From QYQD01 sp040754095 (lineage in GTDB: Bacteria; Desulfobacterota; QYQD01), in NCBI GenBank assembly GCA_040754095.1, contig JBFMFO010000012.1:17732-81731 (forward strand): DNA of 64,000 nt, written 5' to 3'. Below the pieces are notes generated by a model that saw only the letters and a list, made by a program, of their open reading frames with translations, was not told the DNA's origin and did not search any database. Positions within the stretch are counted from its first letter, which is position 1, and every line of letters starts with the position of its first letter. Below, in pieces: positions 25,008-34,369 of this stretch. The translations under genes and the position numbers were made by a program.

Positions 25008-25023
25008 GTAGCATGCAGGCTAC
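25008..25023. promoter_or_regulatory. Possible activator binding site
   Basis: Inverted repeat GTAGC-ATGCAG-GCTAC, about 90-100 bases upstream of the sigma54 promoter, a usual distance for an enhancer. A second loose inverted repeat (AGCATAT ... ATCATGCT) lies at about 24944-24970. Confidence 0.4.
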
Positions 25024-25052
25024 CATTACAGTTTATCATAGATGCATAATCG

Positions 25053-26453
25053 CTACTGTACTCTTGAGAGATGGCTGTGTTGCCGGGGAAGGACAATGCC
25101 CAGCTTCTTCATTTTGCGGAAGAGGGTGGTCTTGTGGATGCCAAGTTCTCTTGCCGCCGCCGCTTTATTGAAGTTGTTGTGTTCAAGGGCGGCGTGAATG
25201 ACCTGGACATCGAGAATATCATGGGCGGAGCGCAAATCGGAATCCGTATGTGCGGCCTTGCTATCAGCCATTAACCCCTCGGGCAGGTGTTCGATGCCGA
25301 TGCGCCCCTCGTTGCAAAGAATGAAGGCGTGCTCGATGGCGTTTTCCAGCTCACGAATGTTTCCCGGCCAATCATGGGACATAAGGAAAGACATGGCTTC
25401 CGATGTGATTCCATCAATAGTTTTCTGCTGCAACCGGTTGAACCGGGCGATAAACTGGTCCACCAAAAGGGGAATGTCCTCTTTTCTCCGGCGCAACGGA
25501 GGCAGTTCGATGCGCACCACGTTCACGCGGTAATAGAGGTCTTCTCGAAAAAGCCCCTGACGCACCAGCTCCGACAGGTCCTTGTTTGTAGCGACGACAA
25601 CCCGTGCATCGACGGTCTCTGAACGGGTTGCCCCTAACGGCTCGTATGTCCGCTCCTGCAGCACACGAAGCAGCCTTACCTGAAGGGCCGGGCTGACCTC
25701 GCCGATCTCATCGAGGAAGACGGTCCCTCCCTTGGCCAACGCGAAACGGCCGGGCTTGTCCTTGTTTGCGCCGGTGAATGCCCCGGCCTTGTAGCCGAAC
25801 AACTCCGACTCCAAAAGCGTATCGGGCAAGGCTCCGCAGTTGACCGCAATGAACGGCCCCCGGTTACGAGGGCTGAGTGAGTGAACCGTCCGCGCCACCA
25901 ATTCCTTGCCGGTTCCGGTTTCTCCGAGGATGAGAACCGTACTGGGACTGGTGGCGATGGCGGGTAAAACCTCGAACAATCGCTGCATCAAAGGACTTCG
26001 GCTGGCAAGATCGCCGATCCGAAACTTTCCCTTCAATTCCCGGCGCAGCGCCTCAATTTCGGAGAGGTCGCGAAAGGTCTCCGCGCCGCCGATCACGTGG
26101 CCAGAGGCGTCCCGTAGCACGGCGGTGGAAATGCTGATGGGGATGTGGTTTCCGTTTGAATCGATGATGTATCCGGATTTCCCGATGATGGGTTTGCCCG
26201 TCTTCAAAGTCTCCTGAAGTGCGCAGGCGGCCCCGCACATATTAGAGCGGAACACCTCTGAACATCGCTGGCCGATCGCTTCTTTACGCGATACGCCCGT
26301 GATCTCTTCTGCCGCCCGGTTAAACGAAGTGATACGCCATCCCGAATCCACTGTAAATACACCGTCCGAAATGCTCTCCAAAATAGCCTCGGTGGGGGTG
26401 GGACTCCCGGACCTCATGTTTTTTCTATGGGGCAGGCCCATAACGCCTCGCAT
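25053..26453 (-). CDS. Sigma54-dependent transcriptional activator, PAS-AAA+-Fis
   Basis: About 466 residues from the ATG at 26453 (AGGGGAG just before); a longer start at 26582 is possible. PAS domain: ISDGVFTVDSGWRITSFNRAAEEITG, with Cys residues RSNMCGAACAL inside it. The AAA+ domain has GETGTGKE (Walker A), ESELFGYKAGAFTGA with the sigma54 contact GAFTGA, and FLDEIGE. A Fis-type helix-turn-helix (NKAAAARELGIHKTTLFRKMKKLG) ends it. It lies just upstream of the Fe-S/cytochrome operon on the same strand and is the likely activator. Confidence 0.9.
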   Translation of the reverse strand: MRGVMGLPHRKNMRSGSPTPTEAILESISDGVFTVDSGWRITSFNRAAEEITGVSRKEAIGQRCSEVFRSNMCGAACALQETLKTGKPIIGKSGYIIDSNGNHIPISISTAVLRDASGHVIGGAETFRDLSEIEALRRELKGKFRIGDLASRSPLMQRLFEVLPAIATSPSTVLILGETGTGKELVARTVHSLSPRNRGPFIAVNCGALPDTLLESELFGYKAGAFTGANKDKPGRFALAKGGTVFLDEIGEVSPALQVRLLRVLQERTYEPLGATRSETVDARVVVATNKDLSELVRQGLFREDLYYRVNVVRIELPPLRRRKEDIPLLVDQFIARFNRLQQKTIDGITSEAMSFLMSHDWPGNIRELENAIEHAFILCNEGRIGIEHLPEGLMADSKAAHTDSDLRSAHDILDVQVIHAALEHNNFNKAAAARELGIHKTTLFRKMKKLGIVLPRQHSHLSRVQ

Positions 26454-26635
26454 CGCTCCCCTGAGGATACTTTTCTCTGCGCAGACTGATGTGATGTTAC
26501 GTCGCGCCCGGAATGCTTTTCCTATGAGCATACTATAATACATATTCCATACGCCTGCAAAAACAAAAGCCCGGCTATGCAATGCGGACAGATATATGGC
26601 AGCTTTATAAAGGGAAAAGATGGAAGAGCAGTCTC

Positions 26636-27358
26636 TTAAAACGGCGTTCTTTTATGCTTACTCCGAAAGTCAGCGACAACCTGTTTTATATCCTGAATAA
26701 ATTCTTGTTCGATCGGGCATGTCTCACACTGATAGTTATTCGGGCAGGGAGAAAGTGAAAGTTTACCCATGTTCATACGCCGCAGTTTTGGTGTTTCTTC
26801 GTCAGGGACCATCTCAATGCACCCTGTCGGGCATATATACGTGCATGAACCACAGCCGATACAGACATCCGAGGCCACCTTAAAAGGGGTCGCCACTTCG
26901 CGTTCCGTACCCCGGTTGGCCAGACCTATGGCCCCAACCCCCACGACTTCTTCACAAAAACGGACGCAGAGTCCGCACAGGATGCACTCTTTCCCCTCTT
27001 TTTTCCGAAAACGGTTGAAGTCAATCCCCATCTGCACGGCCATGGTCTGTAGCAACGGCACATCAGGACATCTCGCCAGCAAAAGTTCCACGATTACCCT
27101 TCTGATTTTTCTGACCCTGGGTGTATCGGTAAAGACCTCCATCCCCCCTTCGGCCGGAAAGTTGCAGGACGTCACCAACCTGGACTGCCTATTCTGAATA
27201 ACCTCCACCATACAGAGGCGACACGACCCATACGACTTGAGGGCCTCGTGGTAACAGAGGGTGGGAATAAAGATACCGGCCTTCCTGGCCGCATCAATAA
27301 TCGGAGCGCCGCGGTCGATCTGTACCCTTTGGCCGTCAATTATTATGGCTACCTTCAC
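26636..27358 (-). CDS. NuoG/HoxU-like Fe-S subunit (BamI-like position)
   Basis: 240 residues from a GTG at 27358 with TAGGAG upstream. Domains: N-terminal [2Fe-2S] (CYHEALKSYGSCRLCMVEV), His-Cys type region (TMAVQMGIDFNRF), then two [4Fe-4S] motifs CILCGLCVRFCEEV and CIGCGSCTYICPTGC, and a Cys pair near the C-terminus (CETC). It is the N-terminal part of NuoG without the molybdopterin-type body, as in HoxU, HymC and BamI. It starts 16 bases after the NuoF-like gene and closes the AOR/Hdr operon. Confidence 0.88.
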   Translation of the reverse strand: MKVAIIIDGQRVQIDRGAPIIDAARKAGIFIPTLCYHEALKSYGSCRLCMVEVIQNRQSRLVTSCNFPAEGGMEVFTDTPRVRKIRRVIVELLLARCPDVPLLQTMAVQMGIDFNRFRKKEGKECILCGLCVRFCEEVVGVGAIGLANRGTEREVATPFKVASDVCIGCGSCTYICPTGCIEMVPDEETPKLRRMNMGKLSLSPCPNNYQCETCPIEQEFIQDIKQVVADFRSKHKRTPF

Positions 27359-27374
27359 TCTTTTTCTCCTACGG

Positions 27375-29228
27375 CTATTTGACTCTGATTGCTTCCCGCT
27401 TGCATATACTGTAACAGATACCGCACTTAATACACCGCTCACGGTCGATCACATGGGGTTTCTTTTTTTCGCCGGAAATGGCTTCCTGCGGACATCTGAG
27501 CCGACAGAGGGTGCAACCGTTACAACGCTCCTCGTCAATAACATATTCAAAGAGGTTTTTACACACCCCGGCCGGACACTTTTTATCAAATATATGGGCC
27601 TCATATTCATCCCGGAAGTACCGGATAGTGCTGAGCACAGGATTGGGAGCGGTCCCGCCCAGGGCGCACAGAGAGGCCGTCGTCATAACACCGGCGAGAT
27701 CGCTCAATAATTCAATATCACCCCTCTGCCCCCGGCCCTCGCAGATATTTTTCAATATCTCGTGCATCTGTTTCAGGCCTTCCCGGCACGGGACACATTT
27801 GCCGCACGATTCGAACATCAGGAAGTTTATGAAATACCTGGCGACATCCACCATGCAGGATGTCTCATCCATCACGATCATGCCGCCGGAGCCCATGATG
27901 GCCCCGGCCTCCCTGAGACTGTCATAATCGACCGGCATGTCTATTTTACTAATAGGGATACAGCCTCCCGACGGCCCGCCGGTCTGAACCGCCTTGAAGC
28001 GCTTACCTCTTCTGATTCCCCCTCCGATTTCGAAAATGATCTCGCGAAGGGTGGTTCCCATCTCCACCTCGACCAGGCCCGTATTCCCGACCTTACCCAC
28101 CAGCGAGAATATCTTTGTCCCCTTGCTTCCGGCCGTTCCCATATCGGAATACCAGGAAGCGCCGTTTAAAATTATCCTGGGTATATTGGCAAAGGTCTCC
28201 ACGTTATTCAGGACCGTAGGTTTGCCCCATAATCCCTCGATGGCCGGGTAAGGCGGTCTTGGCCGCGGAGCGCCGCTTCTGCCCTCGATGGAGATCATGA
28301 GGGCGGTTTCTTCTCCGCATACAAACGCCCCGGCCCCCCTGCTTATCTTGAGAGTGAAATCAAAAGCGCTGCCCAGAATATCCCGGCCCAGAAGGCCGTA
28401 TTCTTCCGCCTCTTTTATGGCACGGGACAGGTGCGTAATGGCTATCGGATATTCATCCCGCACATATATAATGCCTTCACGCGCCCCGATGGCAAAACCG
28501 CCGATGATCATCCCCTCTATAATACTATGCGGGTCGCCCTCCATAAGACTTCGATCCATGTACGCGCCGGGATCGCCTTCGTCACCATTGGCTATAATAT
28601 ACTTCGTGTCACCGGGCGCAGAGCTGCAAATTCTCCATTTTATGCCGGTTGGAAAACCGCCTCCGCCCCTTCCCCGGATACCGGAAGCGACAACGTTTTC
28701 CACTATCTCTGCCGGAGTCATAGCGGTCAGACTTTTTGCCAAGGCGTCATATCCCCCAACCGCTATATAGTCTTCTATATTTGTCGGATCGATCCGGCCG
28801 CTGTTATGCGAAACGACCTTCTTCTGTTTTTTATAAAAAGGGATGTCCTTTTGAGACACGACCACTTCTTTGGTCGCCGGATGCTTCCATAATAATCGAT
28901 CTATGACCTTATCTTTTAAGGCAGTCTCGGAAACAATATCCGTAACATCTTCAGCGCTCACCCGGCAGTAAAAGCTATTAGCCGGCTCGACGACCACAAT
29001 AGGACCCATTTCACAAAAGCCGTGGCATCCGGTCTTTTTGATTTCTACCTTGTCTTGAAGTCCTTTTTCTCTTATTTCGTTTTCAAGGGCGTCAATAACC
29101 TCCCCGGACCGTTTGGCCCGACAACCGGTGGTGCAGCAAACTCCGATTACAGCCTTTCCCGGATCTTTCCCGGCAAGAATCGATCGCCGCAATGCTTCCA
29201 GGTCCGATATGGTTCTAATCCTGTTCAT
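27375..29228 (-). CDS. NuoF-like NADH-binding flavoprotein (BamH-like position)
   Basis: About 617 residues from the ATG at 29228. The N-terminus has a thioredoxin-like [2Fe-2S] domain (CCTTGCRAK, CHGFCEMGP). The body carries the NADH/FMN signatures RGRGGGGFPTGIKW and NGDEGDPGAYMDRSLMEGDPH, an SLBB domain, and ESCGKCVPCREG for a [4Fe-4S] cluster. Two extra C-terminal ferredoxin motifs are present (CNGCTLCRLRCP, CIKCGICYSICK), as in HymB and electron-bifurcating enzymes. It overlaps nuoE-like by 14 bases. Likely role: NAD(H) entry or exit for the Hdr/AOR complex. Confidence 0.9.
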   Translation of the reverse strand: MNRIRTISDLEALRRSILAGKDPGKAVIGVCCTTGCRAKRSGEVIDALENEIREKGLQDKVEIKKTGCHGFCEMGPIVVVEPANSFYCRVSAEDVTDIVSETALKDKVIDRLLWKHPATKEVVVSQKDIPFYKKQKKVVSHNSGRIDPTNIEDYIAVGGYDALAKSLTAMTPAEIVENVVASGIRGRGGGGFPTGIKWRICSSAPGDTKYIIANGDEGDPGAYMDRSLMEGDPHSIIEGMIIGGFAIGAREGIIYVRDEYPIAITHLSRAIKEAEEYGLLGRDILGSAFDFTLKISRGAGAFVCGEETALMISIEGRSGAPRPRPPYPAIEGLWGKPTVLNNVETFANIPRIILNGASWYSDMGTAGSKGTKIFSLVGKVGNTGLVEVEMGTTLREIIFEIGGGIRRGKRFKAVQTGGPSGGCIPISKIDMPVDYDSLREAGAIMGSGGMIVMDETSCMVDVARYFINFLMFESCGKCVPCREGLKQMHEILKNICEGRGQRGDIELLSDLAGVMTTASLCALGGTAPNPVLSTIRYFRDEYEAHIFDKKCPAGVCKNLFEYVIDEERCNGCTLCRLRCPQEAISGEKKKPHVIDRERCIKCGICYSICKREAIRVK

Positions 29229-29700
29229 GGGGTGACCTTTTTGACTCCGGATAATATTTCGAAAGAATTTTCTCGATTTTGCCGGGATGTACGGCGTCGT
29301 AATAATCCTTGTCCACCACGGTAACCGGCGCCAGGGCACAGGCGCCAAGACAATTGACCGTCTCCAGCGAGAAATTACGATCGTCTGTAGTTTCCCCCTC
29401 TTCGATATGAAGCATCCGCTTTATCTGCTCCAGATTGCGCTTTGCCCCGCCGAGATGACAGGCGGTGCCGCAACATACCTTGATAATGTGGCGTCCTCTC
29501 GGCTTCAGGCTGAAACACTTGTAGAAAGTGGCGATGTCGAAAATCCTTGTCAGCCTGAGTTCCAGCTTCCCGGATATGTAGCGAAGCGTTTCCTGCGGTA
29601 GGTAATTCTCGATCTCCTGTAAATCCTGCATGATGCCGATTATTTCCGAGTGGCGGTAGCCGTGCTTTTCCAAAATCTGATCAATCCATTCTGTGTTCAT
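29215..29700 (-). CDS. NuoE-like [2Fe-2S] subunit (BamG-like position)
   Basis: 161 residues, thioredoxin-like [2Fe-2S] protein. N-terminal helical part with IEIIGIMQDLQEIENYLP-like sequence (residues near 20-35), then VCCGTACHLGGA and VNCLGACALAPV, the four Cys ligands. It pairs with the NuoF-like protein in NADH dehydrogenases and HymABC-type enzymes. The gene is separated from hdrC by a 127-base repeat-filled gap. Confidence 0.92.
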   Translation of the reverse strand: MNTEWIDQILEKHGYRHSEIIGIMQDLQEIENYLPQETLRYISGKLELRLTRIFDIATFYKCFSLKPRGRHIIKVCCGTACHLGGAKRNLEQIKRMLHIEEGETTDDRNFSLETVNCLGACALAPVTVVDKDYYDAVHPGKIEKILSKYYPESKRSPHEQD

Positions 29701-29739
29701 TACTCATTCCTCAATTACAACAACATATAAGACATTAAG

Positions 29740-29862
29740 GCACTTTGGGAACGCAAGTAAATCTTCACCCTCACCCCAACCCTCTCCCATCGAGGGAGAG
29801 GGAGTTTTTGGGTTTATTCCCGAACCGTCAATCTTTATGTCTTGGCGCCTTAGTGGTTATTT
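29740..29862. repeat. Repeat-filled gap and repeat-derived hdrC end
   Basis: Contains CACCCTCACCCCAACCC with an inverted CTCTCCC/GGGAGAG pair, and next to it a minus-strand segment reading as ACTAAGGCGCCAAGACAT, a widespread intergenic repeat type in such genomes. The second part forms the last codons of hdrC. Confidence 0.6.
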
Positions 29863-30322
29863 TGGTTTCACTATATTTTCGCCAGCAGGGCATGATATGT
29901 GTCCCCTGCAGGCCTTCTTTCACCTTCATAAACATGGTGCGACGGCATAGATCCTGTAAACAGGCCTTAACCGGCTCCAACCTTTTCAGGAAGTCATCGT
30001 CAACGCGTCCCTCGGCCAGGGCCATTTTTTGCAGCTCGGCGGCTATGCGCGCGAACCTTATCCCCTGCGGACAAACGAAATAGCAGGAGTTGCACCGGCA
30101 ACAAAACCATATAAGGTCGGAGGAAAGAACCTCATCCCTCATACCCAGAACGATCATGTGTATGATGCGCCGCGGGTCGAAATCCTCTATAACCTCCCGG
30201 ACCGGGCACACCCCCGTACATGACCCGCAGGAATAGCAGGGCTTTATCTCCTCCAGGCCTATCTTCCCGGCGATTTCGTATTTGAAATTAGGATCAGCTT
30301 TGGTTAACAGAACTGTTTCCAT
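29828..30322 (-). CDS. hdrC: HdrC-like ferredoxin subunit
   Basis: 164 residues. Two [4Fe-4S] motifs, CYSCGSCTGVCPVRE and CCRCNSCYFVCPQGI, in the HdrC helical scaffold. It overlaps the end of the Sec-MvhD gene by 29 bases. The C-terminal 14 or so residues (KITTKAPRHKD) look like translated repeat sequence rather than family sequence. No separate HdrB is encoded here, so its partner is either the AOR module or a distant HdrB-type protein. Confidence 0.88.
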   Translation of the reverse strand: METVLLTKADPNFKYEIAGKIGLEEIKPCYSCGSCTGVCPVREVIEDFDPRRIIHMIVLGMRDEVLSSDLIWFCCRCNSCYFVCPQGIRFARIAAELQKMALAEGRVDDDFLKRLEPVKACLQDLCRRTMFMKVKEGLQGTHIMPCWRKYSETKITTKAPRHKD

Positions 30323-31037
30323 ACGGCGCTCCGCTCCAGAGATTCCTCCTGCCCAGCGTGTCTATACAGTACTTGACCCGTTCCGGCGGAAAATTCAGCA
30401 ATTCCGCCAGCTCTGTGATATCGTTCTTGTCTTTCCGGAGAAACAGGAGGGTCTCAAAAATGTCCATTTCATCAACCAGCGTTGCCCTCAGTTTTTCTTC
30501 GGAGGGAAAATCGGCGTTGCTTTCCTTCATCTCTTTCGCCTGTTTCGCAAAAGCCGCCCGCAGCTTCATGCCCTCCGCAGCCATCCTGGCAGCCTCCAGC
30601 TTACGGAGCAGAAGCCGGCGATCAACGCCTTCACTCTGCCCTACCGGGCCGAGGTCCCGGATTCGCTGGGAGAAGTCAGTTACCACCCGGACAAAACGGG
30701 GGCCCTCGGCGGCAGAGACCCATTCCAGCCTCACCCTTCCCCTGTCCACTCCAATCTGATCCAGGATGGTGTGGATTAATTTGATCCTTTTTATGGCTTC
30801 GAAATTACCGGACCGGTAATGACATTCGCCAAGGTGTCACCCGCCCACGAAAATCCCGTCCGCCCCTTTGACAAAACCGTCCAGCATAAAGACGGGGTCT
30901 ATCCTGCCGGTACACATGACCCGTATGGTCCGAATGTAGGACGGATACTGAAACCGGGCCACCCCCGCGGCATCCGCCGCCGCATAGCAGCACCAGTGGC
31001 ATAAAAATCCAAGTATTTTAGGTTGAAATTTTTCCAT
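30294..31037 (-). CDS. MvhD-type subunit with selenocysteine (BamF-like)
   Basis: 247 residues with Sec at 67, formed by reading through the TGA at 30837-30839. Before it: GFLCHWCCYAAADAAGV and VMCTGRIDP; at it: GIFVGGUHLGECHYRSGNFEA, where the other MvhD in this window has VAGCLEGDCHF. After the MvhD domain (about 140 residues) there is a C-terminal helical extension of about 100 residues (RLLLRKLEAARMAAEGM and onward). A SECIS-like hairpin lies 16 bases after the TGA. Sec at this site is known in VhuD of methanogens and reported for BamF. Read without Sec, only a 66-residue stub results. Confidence 0.87.
30804..30820 (-). promoter_or_regulatory. SECIS-like hairpin for mvhD (Sec)
   Basis: ATTACCG/CGGTAAT stem of 7 bp around GTC (or a 6-bp stem with loop GGUCC), starting 16 bases after the TGA. 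A GGUC-type apical loop is as in the classical fdhF element. Confidence 0.75.
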
Positions 31038-31106
31038 AAGTTACTCACAAAGTCAGATCAAAGCTGAAAGCTCAAATAAAAAAATCATATTCGTGCTGAT
31101 TCGTGG

Positions 31107-34100
31107 CTAATTCTCTCCAAAGGCCGCAATCTGAGCGCTGATCTGGTCGTGCGTAAACCGGCCCATGCTGATGGCCCCGGCCGGGCAGTACGAAGCGCAG
31201 ATTCCGCACCCCTTGCATGCGGCAATGATTGTCTCCGCTTTCTTCAGTTTTCCCACCTTCGTCATCCGGATAGCGCCATAAGGGCAGAAATATTCGCACA
31301 TGCCGCACCCAATACATTTTTCCTGGTCGCAGGATGACACGATGGGTTCGGCTTTTACGTAGCCCCTGGCCAGCATGATCGCCGCCCGGGACGCCGCCGC
31401 TTTGGCCTGAGCCACGGCTTCATCAACCGGTTTGGGGAACTGGGCCATGCCACATATATAGATTCCGTCTACATAGGAATCGACCGGTTTGAGCTGCACG
31501 TGGGACTCCAGGAGAAAACCGTCTGACGAACGTGGCACGGATACGGCCTTTTCCAGAGTCTTGTCCTCTCGCGGCACGATGGCCGTACTTAAAACCAGCA
31601 AACTGCCTTCAATAACGATTTTCTTTCTGATAAGCGGATCGGTAACGGTGACATGCAACCTCCCATCTACTCCGGCGACCACGGGTTTGTCGTCCTTCTC
31701 GTACCGGACAAAAACGACCCCTTGTTCTCTTGCCTGTTTGTAGTAGTCCTCGTGAAATCCGTAGGTCCTCATATCCCGGTACAAGATGTATACGTTCGTT
31801 TCCGGACTGATCTCTTTGATCTTGATCGCATTCTTAATGGCCATGCTGCAGCAGATGCTGCTGCAATACGGATGCTTCTCGTCGCGGGAACCCACGCATT
31901 GTATCATTACCACTGTGTCTTCTTTAGCCGGGATGAATTGACCGGAGGCCAGCCTTTCTTCCAGTTCATGCTGGAGCACCACCCGCTCAGACCGGCCGTA
32001 CAGATATTCATCCGGCCTGTAGGCCACGGCGCCGGTAGCCAGGATGATAATCCCGTGCCGCAGGCTCTCTTTCTTTTCACCTGAAAATCCCCCTGTATCC
32101 CCCTTTTCCAAAGGGGGAGTGAGGAGTTCTCTTTTTTCCAAAGGGGGAGTTGATGTAGCCATGTCTTCCCCCAAAGGGGGACTTTGGTTTTCACCCTTTT
32201 CCAAAGTGGAATCTAACATATCCCCCCCTTTAGTAAAGGGGGGTGAGGGGGGATTGTTTTCATTGTGGTCTTGCCTTATAGTAAGCACCGTCTCGAAATT
32301 CCCCACGAATCCTTTGACAGTCTCGACCTCGGCCTCCAGCAGTACGTGGATAAGCTTGTGGTTTCCTACCTTGCCGATGATCTCTTCAAGGTAACGCTGC
32401 GGGTCTTCCCCTTCCAGGGTGTAACGGATATTATGGAGATTGCCGCCCAGCCTGGCCGTTTTCTCAACCAGATAACATTCAAAGCCCTGCCCGGCCAATG
32501 ACAACGCCGCCGTCATACCGGCCAGTCCGCCGCCGATAATCAAACCCTTCGGGATTACGTCTGTAACCGGCTCAGAGAGCGGTTTAATCAGCCTGGCTTT
32601 GGCCACAGCCATACGAATCAGGTCTTTGGCCTTTTGGGTGGCCGCCTCCTTTTCGTGCGCATGCACCCAGGAGCACTGATCCCGGATATTGACCATTTCC
32701 AAAAGACACCGGTTTAACCCCGCCTCTCTTATGGTCTCTTGAAATAGCGGTTCATGCGTCCGCGGAGTACAGGCGGCAATAACCACCCGGTTGAGCTTTT
32801 CCTTATCAATAGTTTCCTTGATCAGGGCCTGTGTATCCTGAGAACATGAATAGAGATTATCCTTGCTGAAAACCACATCAGGAAGAATAGCCGCATACTT
32901 TTTGACCTCTCCTACATCTACTACGCCGCCGATATTCTTCCCGCAGTGACAAACAAAGACCCCGATCCGTAACCCTTCCTGATCTACCGGGCGTTCCTCG
33001 GGAAATGCCTTATCCGCTATACAGGTGCGCCGGGCCGCAGCCAGGAGTTCGGCCGCACAGGCAGCCGTACCGCCGGCCTGCATAACGCTATCCGGAAGCG
33101 CCATCGGCCCGCGAAATCCACCGGCAATGTATATGCCGTCCCTCTGCGTAAAAAGGGGCGAAAACAGACCGGTTTTGCAAAATCCGTATGAATTAAGCCC
33201 GATACCCGTGGCCCTGGCCAGAGAGAAATTCCCATCGGGCGCTTCCAGACCCATTGGTAATACAACCAGGTTGAACGTATCCTGCCGTAACGCGCCGTCT
33301 TCCGTAACATATTTTATAATGAGGTCTTCTGTTTCGGGATCACGTCTGATCCCGGAGACCCTGGAGCGGACAAATTTTATCCCGCATTCCTTCGCCCGTT
33401 CATAAAAGGCCTCCAACCCCTTGCCGTACATCCGCATATCCATGAAGAATATCGTAATATCCAGATCCGGCTCATGTTCCAAGGCCACTATGGCGTCTTT
33501 AACCGCATACTTGCAACACACTGACGAACAATAGCTTTTACCGGAAATCTTGTCCCGGGAACCGGCACATTGTATGAAAGCGATTTTTTGGGGTTTTTGT
33601 AAATCAGAAGGCCGGAGAATCCTGCCTGTGTAAGGGCCGGAAGCGCTGGATACCCTTTCAAATTCCAGACCGGTAACAACATTAGGGGAGTCCTGGTAAC
33701 AATACATCTTTAATTTTGCCGGGTTGACCTGCTTAAAGCCGGTAGCCAGGATAATAGAGCCGACCTGATAGGTAGATACCTCCGCCCTCTGATTAAAATC
33801 GATTGCCCCGGCCTGACAGGCCCGGGTGCATTGTTTACACTCCCTTTTGTTCAAAAACAGGCAATAATCAGGATTAACCGCATAGGCGGAAGGCACGGCC
33901 TGCGCATAAAGGATATCAATGGCTTTTCTCTGGGATAGATTCTGGTTATGGGGATCCGGGATGGTAACCGGGCAGTACTGCGCACAGACCCCGCAGGCCG
34001 TACACCTGGTTTCATCCACATAACGTGGCTGTCGCCGTACCTTGACCCGGAAGTTTCCGGCAGTACCCGATACTTCCTGTACCTCGGCGTTGGTAATGAT

Positions 34101-34352
34101 TTTTACATTGGGAGACCGACCGGCCTCCACGAGCTTGGGCGCCAGTATTCAGAGGGCGCAGTCATTGGTCGGAAAGGTCTTATCCAGACCGGCCATAATA
34201 CCGCCTATGGCCGACGACCTTTCGATCAGATAGACGTAAAAACCGCCGTCCGCCAGATCCATAGCCGCCTGGATCCCGGCAATTCCACCCCCAACCACCA
34301 TTACCGAGCCGATGAGTCGATTATCGTTAATTTGAATCTCCATGGGGACCAT
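31107..34352 (-). CDS. hdrA: HdrA-like FAD/Fe-S protein with selenocysteine (BamE-like)
   Basis: 1,081 residues with Sec at 68, double-flavin HdrA (VVGGGIAGIQAAMDLA; IIGGGLAGMTAALSLAGQ). The TGA at 34149-34151 replaces the second Cys of TNDCSMC in the other HdrA: here TNDCALU followed by ILAPKLVEAG. Ferredoxin motifs: CTACGVCAQYCP in the first half and CIGCGMCEYFCPYG plus CKGCGICASYCPAG at the C-terminus. About 60 residues near 695-755 are translated palindromic repeat (see 32083-32263), absent from the other HdrA. Start at 34352 (MVPMEIQ) is chosen because it lies after the upstream stop; 34343 is an alternative. Confidence 0.88.
32083..32263 (-). repeat. Palindromic repeat cluster inside hdrA frame
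   Basis: Four successive CCCCCTTT...AAAGGGGG-type palindromes, the same kind seen between genes at 36653-36754, 42563-42665 and 43836-43920. Here they stay in frame and encode PPSPPFTKGG, STPPLEK and LTPPLEKGDTGG-like segments. Confidence 0.85.
34111..34128 (-). promoter_or_regulatory. SECIS-like hairpin for hdrA (Sec)
   Basis: GGAGGCC/GGUCUCC stem of 7 bp (one G-U) with loop GGUC, starting 20 bases after the TGA at 34149-34151. The GGUC loop matches the SelB-recognised loop of E. coli SECIS elements. Confidence 0.78.
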
Positions 34353-34369
34353 CTTTTTTATATTTGCGT

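Noticed and set aside
24875..25096. 73-codon open frame upstream of the CGGC gene
   Set aside because: It covers the sigma54 promoter and palindrome, has no family resemblance and no ribosome site.
32083..32263. Pro-rich functional domain in HdrA
   Set aside because: The DNA is the same palindromic repeat found between genes nearby, so the Pro-rich stretch is repeat translation.
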